Positions 34,066-43,356 are shown, numbered from the stretch's first letter. The stretch: 64,000 nucleotides of DNA from Thiobacillus sp. (GCA_024235835.1 JACKLQ010000001.1:744001-808000); one strand, 5' to 3'. The notes: generated by a model from the letters alone, not told the origin. Numbers and translations are program-made.

Positions 34066-35325
34066 TCACTTGATCACCTCTACCTTCAAGCCGGTAACGG
34101 CATTGGGCAGGTGGGTGGCCAGCAGCCGCTCACCGTCCTTCAGGGCGGCAGCGCGTACCAGCAGGCGGGCGGGCTGGCCCGCCTGGGCCGGTTCACCGCT
34201 GACCACCTCGTTGCTGGCCGCCTCGCCCAGCACCTCCACGTTCACCGCATTGAGGCGGTCGCCTTCGATGCGATAGACCCGGTTGCCACCGAAGAGGGCC
34301 CCGTAGGGCACGGACACAACCCCCACCAGGGGCGCCCGCACCACGTTCAGGCTCACCAGTTCGCCCACCCGCAGCACGGCAGCGCCCCGGGCCAGCACGA
34401 AGAAGCCGTCCAGACCCCGGGCATCCGCGGCGCCAGCCACCCGGGCAAGGCGGAAACTCAGCACGGCATCCCCCATGCGGGCGTAGGCCTGGGCATGTTC
34501 TCCTTGGCGGAGGGTGGCGAGGAACTCGTCCTGCAGGGGAGCAGGCAGCTTGGCCCGCACCTCCAGGCCAGCCGAGGGATACATCTTCACCAGCGCCTGG
34601 CCTGTGTTTACCTGGTCCCCCGCCGCCACGGCCACCTGGGCCACATGTCCCGGGAAGGGGGCCACAACCCGGCTGCGCTGGTAGGCCAGGTCCGCCTGGT
34701 CCAGGCTGGCATTTGCCTGGACCAGCCTGGCCTGGAGCTGGGCCAGGCGCGCCTTGTGGTCGGCGATGGCCAGTTCCCGGCCACGCACGCTTATCTGCTG
34801 GCGGGACAGGTTGGAACGGCTCTGTTCCACCGCCGCCTGGGAATAGAAGTTTTCCTTTTGCAGGCGCTCGAATCGGTCCACGTCGGCAGCCGCGAAATCC
34901 TGCAGGCGCCGCTCCTGGGCCAGCTGGTCCAGGTCCGCCTGGTGGCGCAGGTGCTCGCTGGCGATGGCCGCCTCCAATTCCCGCACCTGGCCCCGGGCCT
35001 GCTCCACCCTGGGCAGGAAGTCCCGTGGGTCCAGTTCCAGCAGCAGTTGTCCCTTCGCCACCGCCTGGCCTTCCCGGACCCGCACCACCAGCACCCGGCC
35101 CACCCCCGGCGCGGCGGCCTGGGTCTCGTCCGGACTCTCCACCTTGCCGTTAAGGTTCAGCACGGGACTGGCGGTTTCCACCCGCACGGGCACGGCCTTC
35201 ACGCGCCAGACGGGTTCCTGGGCCTGGGCCACGGGGGGCTTGGGCCGGGTGGCCTTGAGGGCCATGAAGCCGCCGATGCCCAGGGCCAGCAACAGCAGGG
35301 GCAACAGGACTTTTTTCATGTTCAT
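34066..35325 (-). CDS. Periplasmic adaptor (membrane-fusion) subunit of the RND pump
   Basis: This 419-residue protein has an N-terminal signal or anchor helix (about 5-24), the first half of a lipoyl domain (VGRVLVVRVREGQAVAKGQLLLELDP near 95-100), a long alpha-helical hairpin (about 105-205, rich in Q, A, E and R), the second lipoyl half (RVVAPFPGHVAQVAVAAGDQV) and beta-barrel plus membrane-proximal domains. It bridges the inner-membrane pump to an outer-membrane channel. It is first in the operon, followed by the pump and the methyltransferase. Confidence 0.9.
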   Translation of the reverse strand: MNMKKVLLPLLLLALGIGGFMALKATRPKPPVAQAQEPVWRVKAVPVRVETASPVLNLNGKVESPDETQAAAPGVGRVLVVRVREGQAVAKGQLLLELDPRDFLPRVEQARGQVRELEAAIASEHLRHQADLDQLAQERRLQDFAAADVDRFERLQKENFYSQAAVEQSRSNLSRQQISVRGRELAIADHKARLAQLQARLVQANASLDQADLAYQRSRVVAPFPGHVAQVAVAAGDQVNTGQALVKMYPSAGLEVRAKLPAPLQDEFLATLRQGEHAQAYARMGDAVLSFRLARVAGAADARGLDGFFVLARGAAVLRVGELVSLNVVRAPLVGVVSVPYGALFGGNRVYRIEGDRLNAVNVEVLGEAASNEVVSGEPAQAGQPARLLVRAAALKDGERLLATHLPNAVTGLKVEVIK

Positions 35326-35417
35326 GGGAAGCGGAGAAAACCAGGAGCCCTGATTATCCGGCGGTATGGAGCCTTCTCAAAGCCCATCCGTGCTTCGCGC
35401 CCAGCCCTTTTCCAGCA

Positions 35418-35444
35418 GTACCGGCGGCGAGGCAGGGCCGGTAC
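35418..35444. other. Isolated hairpin between adaptor gene and napF copy 1
   Basis: An 8-bp perfect stem gtaccggc / gccggtac with an 11-nt loop lies in the 253-bp gap (35326-35578), which otherwise has no gene. It could end transcription from either neighbour, but no clear T-run follows. Confidence 0.3.
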
Positions 35445-35578
35445 CCTTTCCATGACCGCCCCCCACTGCATCGTCACCCCGGAATCGGCGCGGCCCACGC
35501 CCGGCAAGGGGGTCAATCAGCTCATGCCGCCCCTTCCTGACCTGCAGGCTGATCCATGACCGGGGATATCAATGAATT

Positions 35579-36160
35579 TCAGGCAACTTCTGCGGTACGC
35601 GCAATCGCCTCGACCCTGATGGCAGCAGGTTTCACGATGCAGGCCTCGCGGCACAGGGCGCAGCCCACGCAATGCTCGGGGTCGATGCGGGGGCGATACA
35701 GGTCCCACACCAGCGCACCGGGGATGGGACAACTGCCTTCGCAGGCCCCGCACTCCGGGCCTTGGTGGGGCAGACAAGCCTCTGTATCAATATGGACCCG
35801 GGCAAAAGGCCGCAGCCCCGCCTCGGCATCTTCGGCGGCCTTTCTCAGGGCGCCCGGTTCGCAGGCGGCGACGCACGGCCACCCGTCGCACAGATGGCAG
35901 CCCTTGTGGAGCAGGTTCAACGCTGGCGTGCCGGCCACGGTGATACCGAGCCGGACCGCCAGTGGAAAGATCACCTCGTGGGGGCAGGCCTCCATGCAGG
36001 CACCGCAGCGCGTGCAGGCCAGCAGGAACTCCAGCTCGTCCCGGGCGTAGGGCGGGCGAATCCAGTGGGCGGCCTGCTGGTTGGCCTTGGCATCGCACAG
36101 CTTGACGACTTTTTCGCCCGTATTGCGAAAGGCCTGGAGGAAGAACGCTCGACGATCCAT
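35579..36160 (-). CDS. napF: NapF-like ferredoxin, copy 1
   Basis: The 193-residue protein has four cysteine groups for 4Fe-4S clusters: CTRCGACMEACP near 49-60, CHLCDGWPCVAAC near 88-100, the GACEGSC segment near 138-144, and CVGCALCREAC near 163-173. NapF proteins are cytoplasmic and help load or insert iron-sulfur clusters into NapA. From 35739 on, the DNA appears identical to copy 2 (53510 onward). The last 50 or so codons differ at many positions (for example DLYRPRIDPEHC versus DLCRPRIDPLHC), so this is a mosaic gene. It is followed by the adaptor gene region, not by the CRP gene that follows copy 2. Confidence 0.85.
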   Translation of the reverse strand: MDRRAFFLQAFRNTGEKVVKLCDAKANQQAAHWIRPPYARDELEFLLACTRCGACMEACPHEVIFPLAVRLGITVAGTPALNLLHKGCHLCDGWPCVAACEPGALRKAAEDAEAGLRPFARVHIDTEACLPHQGPECGACEGSCPIPGALVWDLYRPRIDPEHCVGCALCREACIVKPAAIRVEAIARTAEVA

Positions 36161-37292
36161 CCGTTTTCACCCAATTTACAAGCGCATCACCATCGGCTGC
36201 ATCAGCAACCAGAGGTTGAAGCCGGTGATGCCGGCGGCGAACAGCAGCATCGGAAGGAGCCGCCAGACCTGCCCTGCCCGATCCGCTTCGAGCACCGCCG
36301 CGCCGCGTCGGCGCACGATGCGCACGGCGACGAGAAAACCCAGCACCAGCAGGCCGGCCTGCATGGCAAAGAGCGTGTCCTGCCAGAGCAGCAGGTTCAT
36401 GTGCCGCACCTGTTTTTCCGCCATGCTGAAGGGCAGTGCCCCCGTGCCCAGCGGGTTGTGCAATACCTGGGTGACCCCCGCACTTTCCCGCACCAGATGA
36501 TTGAGGTTGTGCGCCATGTGGTAGGCGATTGCGAGGGGGAGTGCCGCGAAAGCGAAAGTGGTCAGAAACCGTTTGAACGGCAGGCGGCTGCGGGTCAGGC
36601 GGCGGGTGGCCGCTGCCGTGAGGGCATAGGCCCCGGCCACGGCGGCAAGACAGGCCACAAGCCCAAGGCTGAAGCTCCACAGCAGGCGGCCGCTGTCGCC
36701 GATGGCGCGGGCCAGGGTGCGCATCCAGTCTTCCCAGAAGGTCATCATGGACAGCCCATGCAAGGCGGTGAGCGCCAGCAGGGCGAGCATGAAGACCGCC
36801 TCGTCCCAATGCGGGCGCGCGCCCTGTTCGGCTTCGATGCCGGGGGAACGCAAACGCCAGGCCACGTTGCCGTGCGGGCAGCTTTGAGCGCAGTTGCCGC
36901 AGGACGTGCAGTAGGTGTTTTGTGTGAGCCGCCCCATCACCAGACCGGTGGGGCACGGTTCCACCGCTGCGTTGCCGTGGTGGCAATCCAGGGTCTTGCA
37001 GCGGGCGCAAAGGTCGGTGTCGACGGGGCGCAGTTCCACCGCCGCCAGTTGCGCATAGGCCCCCACGGTGCGGCCTACCGGGCAGAAATAGTGGCAAAAC
37101 GCGCGGCGCCGAAAAATCGCCAGGGAGGCCGTGGCCAGCACCACGATGAGAAGCGCGAGCAAGGCCGTGGCATAGGGGTCGAGGGTGATGCCTAAGCCAA
37201 GTTCGAGCCAGGTCAGACCGACGAGCAGCCCCAGGGCCGGCCACACGCAGCGCAGCCCGCGCGGCACCACGAGATTGAGTGAATTGTTGAGT
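35739..37292. repeat. 1,554-bp duplicated block, copy 1
   Basis: This segment matches 53510-55063 at a constant offset of 17,771 bp. The first mismatch on the left is at 35738 (t here, c at 53509). On the right, identity stops at 37292, where the IS21 terminus begins. I saw no mismatch inside when reading line by line, and the encoded protein segments are identical. Such identity implies a recent duplication or gene conversion. Confidence 0.9.
36176..37292 (-). pseudogene. Polyferredoxin (NapH/CcoG-like), 5'-truncated copy
   Basis: The remaining 370 or so codons are identical to residues 147-517 of the intact gene at 53947-55500. They keep FCHYFCPVGR, CARCKTLDC, the 4Fe-4S motif CTSCGNCAQSCP and several membrane helices. 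The first 146 codons, including two or three membrane helices and the WCAVCPWDAL cluster, are missing. The break is exactly at the IS21 end. A spurious TTG start in the IS end gives an open frame of 373 codons, but without the N-terminal helices and first cysteine pair the product is unlikely to work. Confidence 0.9.
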
Positions 37293-37344
37293 GTCAATCA
37301 GCGCGCAATATTGACCACCTGTCAGCGTTGAATTTTGACCAGGG

Positions 37345-38079
37345 TCAGCGTGGCTGATTGCGGTGCTTGAAACGGAAGGAATCGTTACCGGTTTCGAGGA
37401 TGTCGCAGTGGTGGGTGAGCCTGTCCAGGAGCGCGGTGGTCATCTTCGCGTCCCCGAAGACCTGGACCCATTCCGCGAAGGCCAGGTTGGTGGTGACGAT
37501 CAGGCTGGTGCGTTCATAGAGCTGGCTGATGAGGTGGAACAGCAAAGCCCCACCCGCTGCCGGGAACGGCAGATATCCCAGTTCATCCAGAATCACGGCA
37601 TCCATCTGGGCAAGATGCCGGGCCAGGGCGCCCGCCCGGCCCTGGGCCTTCTCCCGCTCCAACTGGTTCACCAGGTCCACCGCATTGAAGAAGCGCACCC
37701 GCTTGCCGGCATGGATGGCCGCCACCCCCAGGGCGATGGCCACATGGGTCTTGCCGGTGCCGGTCCCGCCCACCAGGATCAGGTTATGGGCCGCTGCCAT
37801 GAACGCCCCGGTGGCCAGTTGCTGAACCTGGGCCTGGTCGAGGCTGGACTCCTGCCAATTGAAGGTAGCGAAGTCCCGGTGCATGGGGAACTTGGCCACC
37901 CGCAACTGATAACGCAGGGAACGGGTCTGGCGATCCACCTGCTCGGCCTCGATCAGGCGTTTGAGCCAGACCTCCGGACTGGGGGGGATGCGGGACCGCT
38001 CGGCCTCCAGTTCCGCCAGTGCGGTGGCCATGCCATAGAGGTGCATGGCCTTCAGGGACTGGATGGACTCGGTCAGCAT
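37345..38079 (-). CDS. istB: IstB, transposition helper ATPase of IS21
   Basis: The 244-residue AAA+ protein has Walker A GGTGTGKTH, Walker B VILDELGYLPF and a sensor-1 region SLIVTTNLAFAEW. An N-terminal helical domain (MLTESIQSLKAMHLYGMATALAELEAER) contacts the transposase. It overlaps the istA 3' end by 7 bp, as in other IS21 elements. It appears intact, so it might serve other IS21 copies even though istA here is broken. Confidence 0.95.
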   Translation of the reverse strand: MLTESIQSLKAMHLYGMATALAELEAERSRIPPSPEVWLKRLIEAEQVDRQTRSLRYQLRVAKFPMHRDFATFNWQESSLDQAQVQQLATGAFMAAAHNLILVGGTGTGKTHVAIALGVAAIHAGKRVRFFNAVDLVNQLEREKAQGRAGALARHLAQMDAVILDELGYLPFPAAGGALLFHLISQLYERTSLIVTTNLAFAEWVQVFGDAKMTTALLDRLTHHCDILETGNDSFRFKHRNQPR

Positions 38080-39637
38080 GGAGACCTCCCGCGCAGGGCA
38101 TCGTAGCGGGCACAGTTGGCTGCGGGGGCTTCCTTGAGCATCAGGGCGGTCACCACAGTGGAGAGGGGCGGCGGCGGCGCCACCAGGCGGGCCACGTGGT
38201 TGAGAATGACCGGCGCCGTGACGGTACGGTGTTCCAGGGCCAGATCACAGGCCACGGTCAGGATCTCGGAGCCGTGTTCCCGCAGGGCCAAGAGCACCTC
38301 CACGAAGGCCCGGTCGCCCTGGGGCTGTTTCAGCAGGCGTTCCTTCACCGCGAAGATGGGCGCGGGCAGCTTCCAACCCTGGAAGGGGGCGCCATGGCGC
38401 AGGGCCCCAGGTTTGCGTTCCAGCACCGGCAGGTAATGCCAGGGGTCGAGGATCAACCGTTCCCGCCCGAAGTTGCGGACATGCTCGGCGATGAGACGGC
38501 CTTCGGCCACCACCCCGATTCGATCCGCCCAGGCGCGCAGGGACACCCGTTGGCCGGCAAACTCCGCCGGGACGCTGTAGCGGTTGCGGTCGTAGCTCAC
38601 CAGGCAGGTGCTGGACACCCGGCAGGGTTGCTCGAAGTAGCCGTCGAAGGGGGCGGCGATGGGGCGCAGCCGGGCCTGTTCCTCGGTGAACACCTCGGCG
38701 ATGGGGCGGTCCTTCTGCTCGGGGTGGGCACGCTGGGCCAATTCCCGGCAGCGGACTTCCAGCCAGGCGTTGAGTGCGCTGAAGTCAGCAAAGGACGGTC
38801 GGGGGGTGAACAGCCATTCCCGGACGTTGCCCACCTGGTTCTCCACTTGCCCCTCGCTCCGCGCCCCACGGCCCGGTCTGCATACCGGGCCGGCTGCGGC
38901 AGCGCAAAGCATGCTTTGCGAAACCCTGCCTCGCCCCAACCTGAAGCCGGAGTACAGGCCACGGGCTCAAACAGGTAGTGGCTGGCCAGGGCCAGGAAGC
39001 GGCGGTTGAACTGGCGTTCCTTGCCCGCGTAAATGACCTGGACGATGGTCTTGGGGTTGTCGTAGACCATCCGCTCGGGTACGCCTCCGAAGAAGGCGAA
39101 GGCCCGGTTGTGGGCGTCAAAGACCATCTCCTGGGTTTCCCGGGGGTAGGCCGCCAGGAACGTCTGGCGGCTGTGGGCCAGGCGGAAGTGGGCGAGCTTG
39201 ACGGTCTGCACCACGCCGCCCAGTTCCACCTGCTCATGACTCCAGTCGAACTGGCAGGTCTCGCCCGGGGGGAAGCTCAGGGGCACATAGGCGTCGCAGG
39301 CGGGGGTGGGGGCTTTGCCCTTCCAGTGCTTCACGAAGCGCTGCACGCTGTCGTAGGCGCCGGCATAGCCCTCCCGCTGAAGATCTTCGTACAGCCGCCG
39401 GGCAGTGCGCCGTTGCCCCTTGGGGCGTTGGCCGTCCTGTTCCAGCCAGGTCTCCAGTTGCTGACGGTACTTGCCCAGCTTGGGGCAGGGTTGGTGACTT
39501 CTCTGGTAGACCGGCTCCATCTCGGCCTTGAGGTACTTCTTGACGGTATTGCGCGACAGGTTCAGGTCGCGGGCGATGCGGCTGATCGGTTCCCCCTTGA
39601 CCAGGGCTTTTCGCCGCAGCTTCAACAAACTCTCCAT
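38073..39637 (-). pseudogene. istA: IstA transposase, broken by a small insertion
   Basis: The N-terminal part starts at the ATG at 39637 (GGAG upstream) with MESLLKLRRKALVKGEPISR, a helix-turn-helix (IARDLNLSRNTVKKYLK), and the DDE-type core (FDWSHEQVELGG, MVYDNPKTIVQ). After ACTPASGW the frame runs into foreign sequence and the native C-terminal part (GQVENQVGNVREWLF) is in another frame. Deleting the 77 bp between the two copies of GCGAGG restores a continuous frame GWGEGQVENQ. The insertion is not a multiple of three, so the product is lost. Confidence 0.9.
38858..38928. mobile_element. 71-bp hairpin element inserted in istA
   Basis: The element lies between two copies of CCTCGC (38852-38857 and 38929-38934), which look like a 6-bp target duplication. 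It contains a perfect 18-bp palindrome cgcaaagcatgctttgcg (38903-38920) and an 8-bp stem ggcccggt / accgggcc with a 6-nt loop (38870-38891). It has no coding capacity, so it must have been moved by an enzyme acting in trans, as for REP or MITE-type elements. Confidence 0.75.
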
Positions 39638-39711
39638 GCTGATCACTCCAGGTTGCTCCGCCAAAAGGGCGGCATCTTGACTCAACCAGGGTGGTCAAAT
39701 TTGCACGCTGT

Positions 39712-40920
39712 TTACCCCGGTTGCCTGGTCAGATTTGCACGCTGATTAACAGTATAGCCACCCAAAAGATGCTTGCTGGCCGCCAGGGTGACCGTCATGG
39801 TGAAGCCGCAGGCCGCGCCCGCCGCCTTGGCCAGCCCGCTCACCGCGCCGACATGCCTGAAATAGGTCGGAATCAGCTTGATGACCGCGGCGGCGGACGC
39901 CCCTGACAGCAGGGCCAGCGCATAGACGGCGAACAACTGCACCGGCAACGAGACCTGTCCTATCAGAATGAACGCCAGCAGGCTCGTGGCCGCAAACATC
40001 CAGCCCAACAGCTTCAGGGTATCGATGCGGTCGGCCAGCCAGCCGCCCAGAGGCCGGGTGATGGCGACGCACACGACGAGTAGCGCGGTATAGACCATCG
40101 AGGCATCGGTACTGTCCACCCGCCATTGATCGACCAGATAGGTCGGCAGGGTGGCGGCGAAGAAGGTCAGGGTGCCGAAAGCCACCCAATACAAATAAGT
40201 CACCAGCCATACCAATTTGCCCGAGCGGTACACCGCCGCCACCTCGCGCAGCGACACGCCCTTGTGCTGCTTGTGCGGTGAATCGGCGGTGAAGAACCAA
40301 TAGGCCAGCGCCATGAAAAACGTGGGAATGGCGAAGATCAGGAAGATCAATCGCCAGCCGGAGAAGGCACCGAAGCTGAATCTGGCCGGCAGCGGCGCAT
40401 AGCCTTCCGGGCCGCCCAGCACATGGGTGATGAGATAGGCGACCGCCACCATGCCCAGGCTGATACCGATGTTGCCCAGGCCGAACAGCCCGAGTGCCGT
40501 GCCCTGCTTCGATTTGGGATACCACGACGAGACATGGGCATTGCCCACCACGAAACTCGCCCCGCCCAGACCGAGCATGAGGCCCAAAAGCAGGAAGGAG
40601 AGATAGCTTTCCGCGAACAGCCCGGAGAACAGTGGCAGGCACAGACTCAACAGCAGCAGCGTGAACACCGGACGGCCACCGTAGCGATCCGCCAGGATGC
40701 CCAGCGGAATGCTCACCACCGTGGCGAAAAAAGGCGGCATCGCGGCGAGGATAAGCGCCTGGGTGGGGCTGAAGTGATACCACTTGATGAGAAACGGGCC
40801 GAGGGCGGCAAACATCCCCCAGACAGCGAAGCCCAGCGAAAAGGCCAGGAAGGAAATCCACAGCACACGGGTATTGCCGGTGGGCTGGGGCAGGTGAAGA
40901 TGGCTATCCGGATGCGTCAT
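39712..40920 (-). pseudogene. narK: Nitrate/nitrite MFS transporter (NarK/NasA type), 3'-truncated
   Basis: The protein starts MTHPDSHLHLPQPTGNTRVLW and has about eleven membrane helices with major-facilitator motifs (GILADRYGGRPVFTL; GLGGASFVVGNAHVSSWYP; GWLADRID) and the nitrate-signature-like GLGNIGISLG and AGAACGFTMTV segments. Native sequence ends at LLGGY (39752), exactly at the IS21 end. The last codons come from the element. The final helix and C-terminal tail, perhaps 20-40 residues, are lost, so transport may fail. It is divergent from a LysR gene 120 bp away that probably controlled it. Confidence 0.8.
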
Positions 40921-41040
40921 GGCCGTGACCCTGTATATGGCGGGGTTTCAGGCTAAGGGGCAGCATTCCATCAGACAAACGCTTTTATTTGGCTTTTAAT
41001 ATTCGTTTTCCCGATACATAACCCCTATGGACATCGCGCT

Positions 41041-41910
41041 ATGGACATCGAATTCGCCCGGACCTTTCTCGCCGTGGCCGCCACCGGCAACTTCGTCGGC
41101 GCGGCGCAGCGCCTGCATGTCACCCAATCGACGGTGAGCGCGCGCATCCAGACCCTGGAAACCCAGCTCGGCGCGCAGTTGTTCCTGCGCGGGCGCGGCG
41201 GCGCGGAGCTCACCCCCGCCGGGCACCGCTTCCTGCGCCATGCCCATGCCCTGGTGCGCACCCTGGAACAGGCGCGCCACGAAGTGGGCCTGCCGGCCGG
41301 TTTCAAGGGCAGCCTCACCCTGCGCGGGCGCATCGCCTTGTGGGATGGCTTTCTGCCGCAGTGGGTCGCGCGCATGCGCACACATCATCCGGACATATCC
41401 CTGCATCTGGAAGTGGGCTTCGAGGAAGACACCCTGCAAGGCGTGGTGCAAGGCACGGTGGACATCGGCCTGCTGTACACCCCGGAAAACCGGCCGGGTC
41501 TGGGGATCGAGCGGCTGTTCGAGGAAAAACTGGTGCTGGTGGCGACCGACCCCGCCCGGCCCTGGCCCGATCCGGGTTACATCCACATGGATTGGGGCGC
41601 GGAATTCCACAGCCAGTTCGGCACCGCTTTTCCCGATCTGGCCGCCCCGGCCATCACCGCCAACATCGGCTGGCTGGTGATGCAGCAGATTCTTCATTGC
41701 GGTGGCAGCGGCTACTTCCCCTGGCGCATCACCCGCGATCTGGTTGAAGCGGGCGAGTTGTGGCTGCTGCAAGGGCAGCCGTCCTTCACCCTGCCGGCCT
41801 ACATGGTGTATTCCCTGGAGCGGCGCAAGGAAATCCTGGCCGGTGCGCTGGAGGTGCTGCGCGACCTGGGGGGCGAGGAACGGACGGCGTCGGCGGTCGG
41901 GGGACCGTAG
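41041..41910 (+). CDS. LysR-family transcriptional regulator
   Basis: This 289-residue protein has the N-terminal winged HTH (MDIEFARTFLAVAATGNFVGAAQRLHVTQSTVSARIQTLE) and a two-lobed effector-binding domain from about residue 90. It is divergent from the truncated NarK gene, the normal arrangement of a LysR protein and its target. The 120-bp gap contains T-rich stretches where a T-N11-A site could lie, but I cannot pick one. The inducer is unknown; nitrate or nitrite is possible only by context. The ATG lacks a clear ribosome binding site. Confidence 0.88.
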   Translation: MDIEFARTFLAVAATGNFVGAAQRLHVTQSTVSARIQTLETQLGAQLFLRGRGGAELTPAGHRFLRHAHALVRTLEQARHEVGLPAGFKGSLTLRGRIALWDGFLPQWVARMRTHHPDISLHLEVGFEEDTLQGVVQGTVDIGLLYTPENRPGLGIERLFEEKLVLVATDPARPWPDPGYIHMDWGAEFHSQFGTAFPDLAAPAITANIGWLVMQQILHCGGSGYFPWRITRDLVEAGELWLLQGQPSFTLPAYMVYSLERRKEILAGALEVLRDLGGEERTASAVGGP

Positions 41911-41925
41911 CGGCATAGACCCGGT

Positions 41926-42678
41926 TCACTGACCCTCGGCCGATCCACGGCTTGCCAGCGCGGCCCCGGGCGGCATGCGTCCATACACGAGACGATATGA
42001 AACCGGCCGCGCCCCGGAAACCTGGGCCACCGAGGCGATGACGAGTTGTCCTGTTTCGTCGATCTGGTAGCGCTGGGTCAGTTTCCCGCCGAGCACCGTG
42101 GACTCGACCACCAGGGTGCCGCCTTCCCAGCCCGCGATGCTCACCCGCTGCCGCAAGCCGCCCGAGGCGGAAACGCTGGCACCACGAAAATCGGTGTAGA
42201 GGCGCTGGTGCCGGTCGTTTTCGTCGGTGATCAGCAGCATCGGGTCCTGCTGGGTGATGTGGAGTTCCGCCAATGGCACCAGCAACGCAGCCAATTCGCC
42301 GGATGGCAGCCCGCCGCCATCCCTGCCTGCCGATGTGCCGCGCCCCTGGCGTTTGCCGCCCATGCCACCACCCCGGCCCATGCCGCGCCCGCCGCCGCTG
42401 GCTTGTCGCGCCGTCTGCGTGGACTTCCTGGCCTTTTCCAGCGGGTCGTCGCTGGCCTTGGCATCGAGCTTCCAGTGCCCGGAAAAATCCGGCCTGGCGT
42501 GGGATGGCCGCTCGGCGGGGACGGAGGCATGCACATCGGCTTCGGCAACGGCCGGACGCGCGGGGCTAACCGCGGGCGGCGGGCTGGCGCAGCCGAGCAA
42601 GGCCAGACCCATACCGATCACGACGGGAAAACGCAGTGCGGCCATCGCGTCTTGCCGGGGGAGCATCTTCATCCGCAT
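41926..42678 (-). CDS. Putative lipoprotein with glycine-rich linker
   Basis: The 250-residue protein has a lipoprotein signal with lipobox LALLGC (cleavage before Cys at about residue 30) and a positively charged N-terminus. The mature part has FSGHWKLDAKASDDPLEKARK, a glycine/arginine-rich linker (GGGRGMGRGGGMGGKRQGRG) and a beta-rich C-terminal domain. No known domain is recognised. The start at 42678 has GGAG seven nt upstream, within the end of the preceding TetR-C-like gene, so the pair is probably co-transcribed from a promoter with 10-bp TACA repeats. Confidence 0.65.
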   Translation of the reverse strand: MRMKMLPRQDAMAALRFPVVIGMGLALLGCASPPPAVSPARPAVAEADVHASVPAERPSHARPDFSGHWKLDAKASDDPLEKARKSTQTARQASGGGRGMGRGGGMGGKRQGRGTSAGRDGGGLPSGELAALLVPLAELHITQQDPMLLITDENDRHQRLYTDFRGASVSASGGLRQRVSIAGWEGGTLVVESTVLGGKLTQRYQIDETGQLVIASVAQVSGARPVSYRLVYGRMPPGAALASRGSAEGQ

Positions 42679-42681
42679 CGT

Positions 42682-43356
42682 TTACTCCACTGCCGCACGG
42701 GGGCAATCCAAAGGCTGGACCAGCGCAGCCCCCAACGCGGCAAAAGCGTCCGCGCCGTAGTCTGGGCCTGGCGAATGGTTCGAGAGCCCGGCCCGGAACA
42801 GGGCGAAGGTGCTGGCCGCCTCCCTGAACAGGGTTTCCCGGTGAGTGGTGCACGGGTCGATGCCCAGCGCCAGGTTCTGGATCAGCCCGACCAGGCGCAT
42901 CGCCTCGGACTGCGGTTCGATGTCGGACCTGACCAGGCCCTGTTGCCGAGCCTGGCCGATGAGCCTGGCGAGACGGCCGGCATAGTGGCCGATGAGCGCC
43001 TGGATACGCCGTCTCAGGCGTACATCGCCGTCCTGGCGCAACCAGGTCAACAAGCGTCTGGGAACCTCGGGATGCCACGCGATGAAGGCAATCTGCCGTT
43101 GGAAGGCGCGCTCCAGTTCCCGCAGCGGATCGTCGTGTTCCCCGCATCCGAGCGAACGCAGGCACCGGCCTCTTGCCCGGGCGATGAAGCGTTTGCGGCC
43201 ACCGTGGCTGTCCATCTGCGACGGCGGCCAGCCATCACCGGCCCGGTCAATGGCCCTTGGCAGATTTTCCAGATCCGCGGACAGGTAGTCGCGGGTGGCG
43301 GCCCACCATGCCTGCAAATGCGCGTGGTCGAATCCTTTCCTGTCGTCCGTCTGCAT
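42682..43356 (-). CDS. TetR C-terminal-domain-like protein without DNA-binding domain
   Basis: The 224-residue protein is helical. Its middle part (LRELERAFQRQIAFIAWHPEVPRRLL, then LARLIGQARQQGLVRSDIEPQSEAMRLVGLIQNLAL) closely resembles the ligand/dimerisation domain of TetR regulators. The first 70 residues lack the usual HTH and look unrelated. It may be a regulator that lost its HTH or a partner protein; the gene is not obviously truncated. Four TGTA/CGTA half-sites at 10-bp spacing lie about 80-110 bp upstream (43438-43471). Confidence 0.5.
   Translation of the reverse strand: MQTDDRKGFDHAHLQAWWAATRDYLSADLENLPRAIDRAGDGWPPSQMDSHGGRKRFIARARGRCLRSLGCGEHDDPLRELERAFQRQIAFIAWHPEVPRRLLTWLRQDGDVRLRRRIQALIGHYAGRLARLIGQARQQGLVRSDIEPQSEAMRLVGLIQNLALGIDPCTTHRETLFREAASTFALFRAGLSNHSPGPDYGADAFAALGAALVQPLDCPRAAVE

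Larger units (their letters stand above)
37292..39751 (-). mobile_element. IS21-family insertion sequence
   Basis: The element is 2,460 bp long. Its ends are imperfect inverted repeats: TGTCAATCAGCGCGCAA at 37292 and, read from the other side, TGTTAATCAGCGTGCAA ending at 39751. Each end carries a second copy of the CAGCG...TGACCA block further in, as expected for the multiple transposase sites of IS21. It encodes istA (broken) and istB. No target duplication is seen: the left flank ends ttgag and the right begins gtatag, and two different genes are truncated at the two ends. It therefore marks a rearrangement, not a simple insertion. Confidence 0.9.

Noticed and set aside
35510..35522. GTCAATCAGC near 35512, resembling the IS21 terminus
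   Set aside because: Only ten bases match, and the second transposase site of the end is missing, so a chance match is likelier than an IS remnant.
36176..37297. Treating the 373-codon frame as a functional shorter polyferredoxin
   Set aside because: Its N-terminal helices and first cysteine motif are missing, and its start lies in the IS end; it is a truncated copy of the intact gene at 53947.
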